Origin: Propionibacterium sp.
Lineage (GTDB): Bacteria; Actinomycetota; Actinomycetes; Propionibacteriales; Propionibacteriaceae
NCBI GenBank assembly: GCA_012719335.1
Contig: JAAYAO010000109.1
Coordinates: 1 to 7,573 of the forward strand
Length of the DNA stretch: 7,573 bases
Reading direction: 5' to 3'
How positions within the stretch are numbered: the stretch's first letter is position 1; each line of letters starts with the position of its first letter. This document shows, piece by piece, positions 4,332 to 7,573 of this stretch. Below the pieces are notes generated by a model. That model searched no databases. It was not told where the DNA came from and saw only the letters and a list, made by a program, of their open reading frames with translations. The translations under genes and the position numbers were made by a program.

Positions 4332-6023
4332 TCACTCCTTCTCCCAGCCGATGTTCTCGACGGGGCCGACGTAGAACATCGCGGCGCCGTAGTTGGCCAG
4401 GCCTTCCTTGGCGGCGATGATCTCCGGGCCGTTCCACAGCGGCAGCAAGCCGTACTGCTCGAAGGCCTCGACCTCCAGTTCGTTGGCCTTCTCGATCTGC
4501 TCCTCCTGCGAGCCCAGACCGGTCATCTCGTCGATCTTGGTGTCGAGTCCCTCGGTGCCGGTGCCGGACTTGTTCAGCCCGGAATCGGTGCACCAGATCT
4601 GGCAGAAGTAGGCCACGCCGAACGGGTCGGAGGAAGCGAAGCCCATCGACACGGCGTCGAAGGTCTTGTTCGCCATCGCATCGGAGAAGTCCGCGCCGGA
4701 GCGCTGATCGATCTGCAGATCGACACCGATCTCCTTGTACATCGCCTGCATCGCCTTGGCCAGGTTCTGGGTCAGGGCCAGGTCGGAGAACAGCGGGTAG
4801 ACCAGCGAGAGCTCCTCGCCGTCCTTGGTGCGGATGCCGTCGCCCTCGCGGGTCCAGCCGGCCTCGTCCAGCAACGCCTCGGCGGCTTCCTTGTCGAAGG
4901 TGATGCCGGCCTCGGAGACGTTGTCCTGGTAGCCCTCCTGGTACGGGAACAGGGTCAGCGAACCGGGCAGCTCCTCGGTGTAGTCGATGCCGTTGAAGCG
5001 CACCGCGGCGAGCTGCGAGCGGTCGAAGCCCTTCATCAGCGCCTCGCGCACCTTCGGGTCGGCCAGCTTCTCCGAATCGGCGTTCAGCACGAACAGCGAG
5101 TTCGACGGAATCACCGACTGGCGCATTTCGATGCCCTGGACGTCCTGAATCTGCGACTGGACCTCGGCGTTACCGGCGCCGATCGCGTCCAGCTCACCGT
5201 TCTTGAAGGCGTTCACCGCGGCGGTGTCCTCCATCGCGCGGAAGATGCGCTCGTCCAGCTTGCCCGGCTCGCCCCACCACTTGTCGTTGCGTTCGAACAC
5301 GATGGTGCCGGCGTTCTGGTCGAACTCCTTGATGGTGTACGGCCCGGCGCCCCACTCGGGGTGCGGCTCGTTGACGTAGCCCTGGTTGTACACGTCGGCC
5401 TCGAGAGCGTTGGGGTGCAGGACGACGTTGAACAGGCCCTGCCACCAGACCCACTGGCCCTCGAACTCGACGACCGCGACCTTGTCGGAGTCACCGGCGG
5501 TGACCGACTTGATCAGCGAGTAGCCGTCGGTGGAGCTGGGGACGTAGTTCTCGTCCTGGCCGGAGTTGGCCTTCCAGGTGGCCTCGAATGCCTTCCAGTC
5601 GATCGGGGTTCCGTCGTTGAAGGTGGCCTCTTCGCGAATGGTGAAGGTCAGCTTGGTGTTGCCGTCGACGGTCTCTTCCTCGACGTTCTCGAGGTAGTCG
5701 GGGTTGAACGACCATTCACCCTCGGGCGAGAAGTACGCCAGGATCGGGTTGTACCAGCGCCACACGTCCAGGGTGTAGCGGGTGCCGTCGGCGTGGAAGG
5801 TGTTGAACTGCGGGGAGATCTCGATCAGGTGGGTGGTGAAGGTGCCACCGTCCTCGATCGCGTCGCGCTCCTGCGGGTTGTATTGGGCCTCGGTGGTGAC
5901 TCCGCCACCCTCGCCGCCGCCGTTGCCGCCCTGGCCGCCGGTCTGGCCGTCGCCGGCGCAGGCGGACAACCCCAGGGCCAGAACGGCGGCAAGAGCTGCC
6001 AGCCTTCTGGTGGTGAACTTCAT
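4332..6023 (-). CDS. ABC transporter substrate-binding lipoprotein, family 5 (peptide/nickel-type)
   Basis: This 563-residue protein captures the solute outside the cell membrane and delivers it to the permeases. Residues 1-21 are a lipoprotein signal peptide (basic MKFTTRR, then a hydrophobic stretch) ending in the lipobox LSAC, with lipidated C22. A Gly-rich linker (about 24-41) tethers the domain. Family 5 features follow: ATFNDGTPIDWKAFEATW (133-150), GAGPYTIKEF (225-234) and the FERNDKWWGEPGKLD block (243-257). Length is normal for the family. The only cysteines in the mature domain are C474 and C478 (CQIWC), a possible disulfide. AAGGA on the message (plus-strand 6031-6035) lies 7 nt before the ATG, which fixes the start. 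It begins 36 nt after the fused ATPase stop codon, so the two are probably one operon. The ligand is likely an oligopeptide or similar solute, but family 5 also binds nickel, opines and sugars. Confidence 0.94.
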   Translation of the reverse strand: MKFTTRRLAALAAVLALGLSACAGDGQTGGQGGNGGGEGGGVTTEAQYNPQERDAIEDGGTFTTHLIEISPQFNTFHADGTRYTLDVWRWYNPILAYFSPEGEWSFNPDYLENVEEETVDGNTKLTFTIREEATFNDGTPIDWKAFEATWKANSGQDENYVPSSTDGYSLIKSVTAGDSDKVAVVEFEGQWVWWQGLFNVVLHPNALEADVYNQGYVNEPHPEWGAGPYTIKEFDQNAGTIVFERNDKWWGEPGKLDERIFRAMEDTAAVNAFKNGELDAIGAGNAEVQSQIQDVQGIEMRQSVIPSNSLFVLNADSEKLADPKVREALMKGFDRSQLAAVRFNGIDYTEELPGSLTLFPYQEGYQDNVSEAGITFDKEAAEALLDEAGWTREGDGIRTKDGEELSLVYPLFSDLALTQNLAKAMQAMYKEIGVDLQIDQRSGADFSDAMANKTFDAVSMGFASSDPFGVAYFCQIWCTDSGLNKSGTGTEGLDTKIDEMTGLGSQEEQIEKANELEVEAFEQYGLLPLWNGPEIIAAKEGLANYGAAMFYVGPVENIGWEKE

Positions 6024-6030
6024 GGGTTCT

Positions 6031-6035
6031 TCCTT
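6031..6035 (-). promoter_or_regulatory. Ribosome binding site of the substrate-binding lipoprotein gene
   Basis: The minus strand reads GGAAAGGAAG upstream of the ATG at 6023, with the AAGGA core 7 nt away. It is a good site and could support high translation of the binding protein relative to the ATPase. The 36-bp spacer shows no terminator or clear separate promoter. Confidence 0.7.
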
Positions 6036-6059
6036 TCCGTGGGTCCGGTAGCCGGTTGG

Positions 6060-7573
6060 CTAACGGTGGTGACAGGCATTGGTGTGATCCACCCCGGCCG
6101 GGCCGGTCAGACCCGGAACCACGGTGGTGCACACCTCCTGCTTGTCGGGGGTGAGTGTCTGATACAGCGGGCACCGGGAGACGAACCGGCACCCCGGTGA
6201 CTCGTCGGTGGGGCTGGGCAGATCCCCGGAGAGCAGAATCCGCTCCCGGCTGCGTTCCACCCGCGGGTCGGGCACCGGAATCGCCGACAGCAGCGCCTCG
6301 GTGTACGGGTGTTGCGGGTTGTCGAAGACCTCGTCGACATCACCCAGTTCGACGAACCGGCCCAGGTACATCACCGCCACCCGGTCGGCCAGGTGCCGCA
6401 CCACCGACAGGTCGTGGGCGACGAACAGGTAGCTGAGCCCCAGCCGGGCCTTCAACTCGTCGAGCAGGTTGATCACGCCGGCCTGGATCGACACATCCAG
6501 GGCCGAGACCGGCTCGTCCAGCACCACCAGGGTGGGGTTGGACGCCAGGGCGCGGGCGATGCCGATGCGTTGGCGCTGGCCACCGGAGAACGCGCCGGGG
6601 AACCGGTCGGCGTGCGCCGGGTCGAGGCCGACGGTCGCCATCAGGTCGGCGACCCGGTCGTCCGCCTCGTCCTTGGGCACCCCGAAGGCGCGCATCGGTT
6701 CGGAGATGATCTCGTGCACGGTGAACCGCGGGTCGAGGGCGCCCATCGGATCCTGGAAGACGATCTGCATGTTGTGGCGCAGTTCGCGTTCGGCCCGGCG
6801 GCCCTTCAACTCGGCCAGGTCGGTGCCGTCCACCACGATGCGGCCGGTCGATTCGCGGCCCAGATCCATCAGGGCCAGCAGGGTGGTCGTCTTGCCGCAG
6901 CCCGATTCACCGACCACCGCCAGGGTTTCGCCCTTGCGGATGTCGAAGCTGACCCCGCTGACCGCATGCACCGTGCCGATCCGCCGTTTCAGCACCGCAC
7001 CCTTCATCAGCGGAAACTCCCGGTTGAGGTCGGTGACGCTCAACACCTCCGGACGTTCCTCGCGGGGGATGCCGGCCACGATCGACTCGGGAATCTCGGG
7101 CACGTGGAAGACCGGGTCACCGTCGATCGCACCCTGTTCGATCTCGTGCGCCCGCCAGCAGGCCGCCCGGTGCGGGCGGTCACCGTCGGCGGTCGGCTCG
7201 GAGGTGCGTACCTCGGCCAGCGGGGGTTCGGAGGTGCGGCAGGTGTCGATCGCGATCGGGCAGCGCGGCGCGAACGGGCAGGCGTCCGGCAGGTTGATCA
7301 GCATCGGCGGGTTGCCCTCGATCGGCACCAGCGGTGCCTCACTGCTGGCGTCCGGACGGGGGATCGCGCCCAACAGGCCGAGCGTGTACGGCATCCGCGG
7401 GGCGTGGAAGGTCTCGTCGACCGCGGCGGCCTCGACGGCCCGTCCGGCGTACATCACCATCACGTCGTCGGCGGTACCGGCGACCACCCCCATGTCGTGG
7501 GTGATCATCATCACCGCGGCATCGGTTTCGTGCTGGGCGGTCTTCAACAGCTCCAGCACCTGGGCCTGGATGG
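6060..7573 (-). CDS. Fused two-domain peptide/nickel-type ABC transporter ATPase (5' partial)
   Basis: This cytosolic ATPase powers a Dpp/Opp-type importer and joins both nucleotide-binding domains (NBDs) in one chain. The frame runs off the right edge, so the N-terminus is missing; 503 residues are visible. Domain 1 enters at its D-loop (IQAQVLELL) and shows the switch histidine ITHDMGVV (codons about 7494-7502). A C-terminal oligopeptide-transporter segment with four cysteines follows (7278, 7260, 7239, 7158). Domain 2 is complete: Walker A GESGCGKTT (about 6885-6911), Q-loop IVFQDPMGALDP, signature FSGGQRQRIG (6561-6590), Walker B LVVLDEP with D-loop SALDVSIQ (about 6490-6530), and switch VAHDLSVV. 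A second cysteine-bearing tail ends the protein. The fusion equals DppD plus DppF, common in actinobacteria. All catalytic motifs visible are intact. It is followed after 36 nt by the binding lipoprotein; permeases should lie upstream, beyond 7573. Confidence 0.95.
   Translation of the reverse strand, partial: IQAQVLELLKTAQHETDAAVMMITHDMGVVAGTADDVMVMYAGRAVEAAAVDETFHAPRMPYTLGLLGAIPRPDASSEAPLVPIEGNPPMLINLPDACPFAPRCPIAIDTCRTSEPPLAEVRTSEPTADGDRPHRAACWRAHEIEQGAIDGDPVFHVPEIPESIVAGIPREERPEVLSVTDLNREFPLMKGAVLKRRIGTVHAVSGVSFDIRKGETLAVVGESGCGKTTTLLALMDLGRESTGRIVVDGTDLAELKGRRAERELRHNMQIVFQDPMGALDPRFTVHEIISEPMRAFGVPKDEADDRVADLMATVGLDPAHADRFPGAFSGGQRQRIGIARALASNPTLVVLDEPVSALDVSIQAGVINLLDELKARLGLSYLFVAHDLSVVRHLADRVAVMYLGRFVELGDVDEVFDNPQHPYTEALLSAIPVPDPRVERSRERILLSGDLPSPTDESPGCRFVSRCPLYQTLTPDKQEVCTTVVPGLTGPAGVDHTNACHHR

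Noticed and set aside
4129..4420. Small plus-strand open frames of 81-89 codons in the repeat region
   Set aside because: They are translated repeats and the antisense end of the lipoprotein gene, without ribosome binding sites or recognisable products.
4236..6200. 654-codon open frame on the plus strand opposite the binding-lipoprotein gene
   Set aside because: It is antisense to a clear family 5 lipoprotein with signal peptide and lipobox. Its translation is Gly/Val/Leu/Arg-rich with no domain, as expected for GC-rich antisense frames.

Overview
The window comes from a very GC-rich chromosome. Codon third positions are almost all G or C, GTG start codons occur, and two genes look leaderless. 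Together with the kinds of proteins seen, this points to an actinobacterium. I cannot place it lower than the phylum; a Propionibacteriales-like or related lineage is only a guess.

Layout from left to right. (i) The last 63 codons of a plus-strand gene end at 194 and encode a helix-turn-helix (HTH) DNA-binding tail. (ii) A perfect 13-bp hairpin at 211-240 separates it from the convergent minus-strand pair serS (seryl-tRNA synthetase, 1079-2353) and a Cof-type HAD phosphatase (252-1034), which probably form an operon with serS first. (iii) A 47-bp divergent spacer (2354-2400) separates serS from a plus-strand patatin-like lipase (2401-3990). On each strand a TANNNT box lies exactly 6 nt before the start codon, and neither gene has a convincing ribosome binding site. 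(iv) A 341-bp non-coding stretch (3991-4331) lies between the convergent patatin and transporter genes. It holds four hairpin repeats of one REP-like family, one solitary half element and a strong terminator-like stem-loop. (v) The right part is the 3' end of a minus-strand peptide/nickel-type ABC importer operon: a fused two-domain ATPase (6060 to beyond the right edge), then a family 5 substrate-binding lipoprotein (4332-6023). The membrane permeases are not in the window and presumably lie further upstream, past 7573.

How the genes work together. serS and the HAD phosphatase are housekeeping-type genes sharing a transcript. The ATPase and lipoprotein belong to one uptake system, in which the lipoprotein captures an oligopeptide-like solute outside the membrane and the fused ATPase powers the permeases. 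The patatin stands alone, and its substrate cannot be read from sequence.

I see no phage, CRISPR, toxin-antitoxin, insertion sequence or other clear new system. The least ordinary signals are the mirror-image leaderless promoters at 2351-2403, the repeat cluster at 4004-4312, and the acidic insertion inside the patatin domain.
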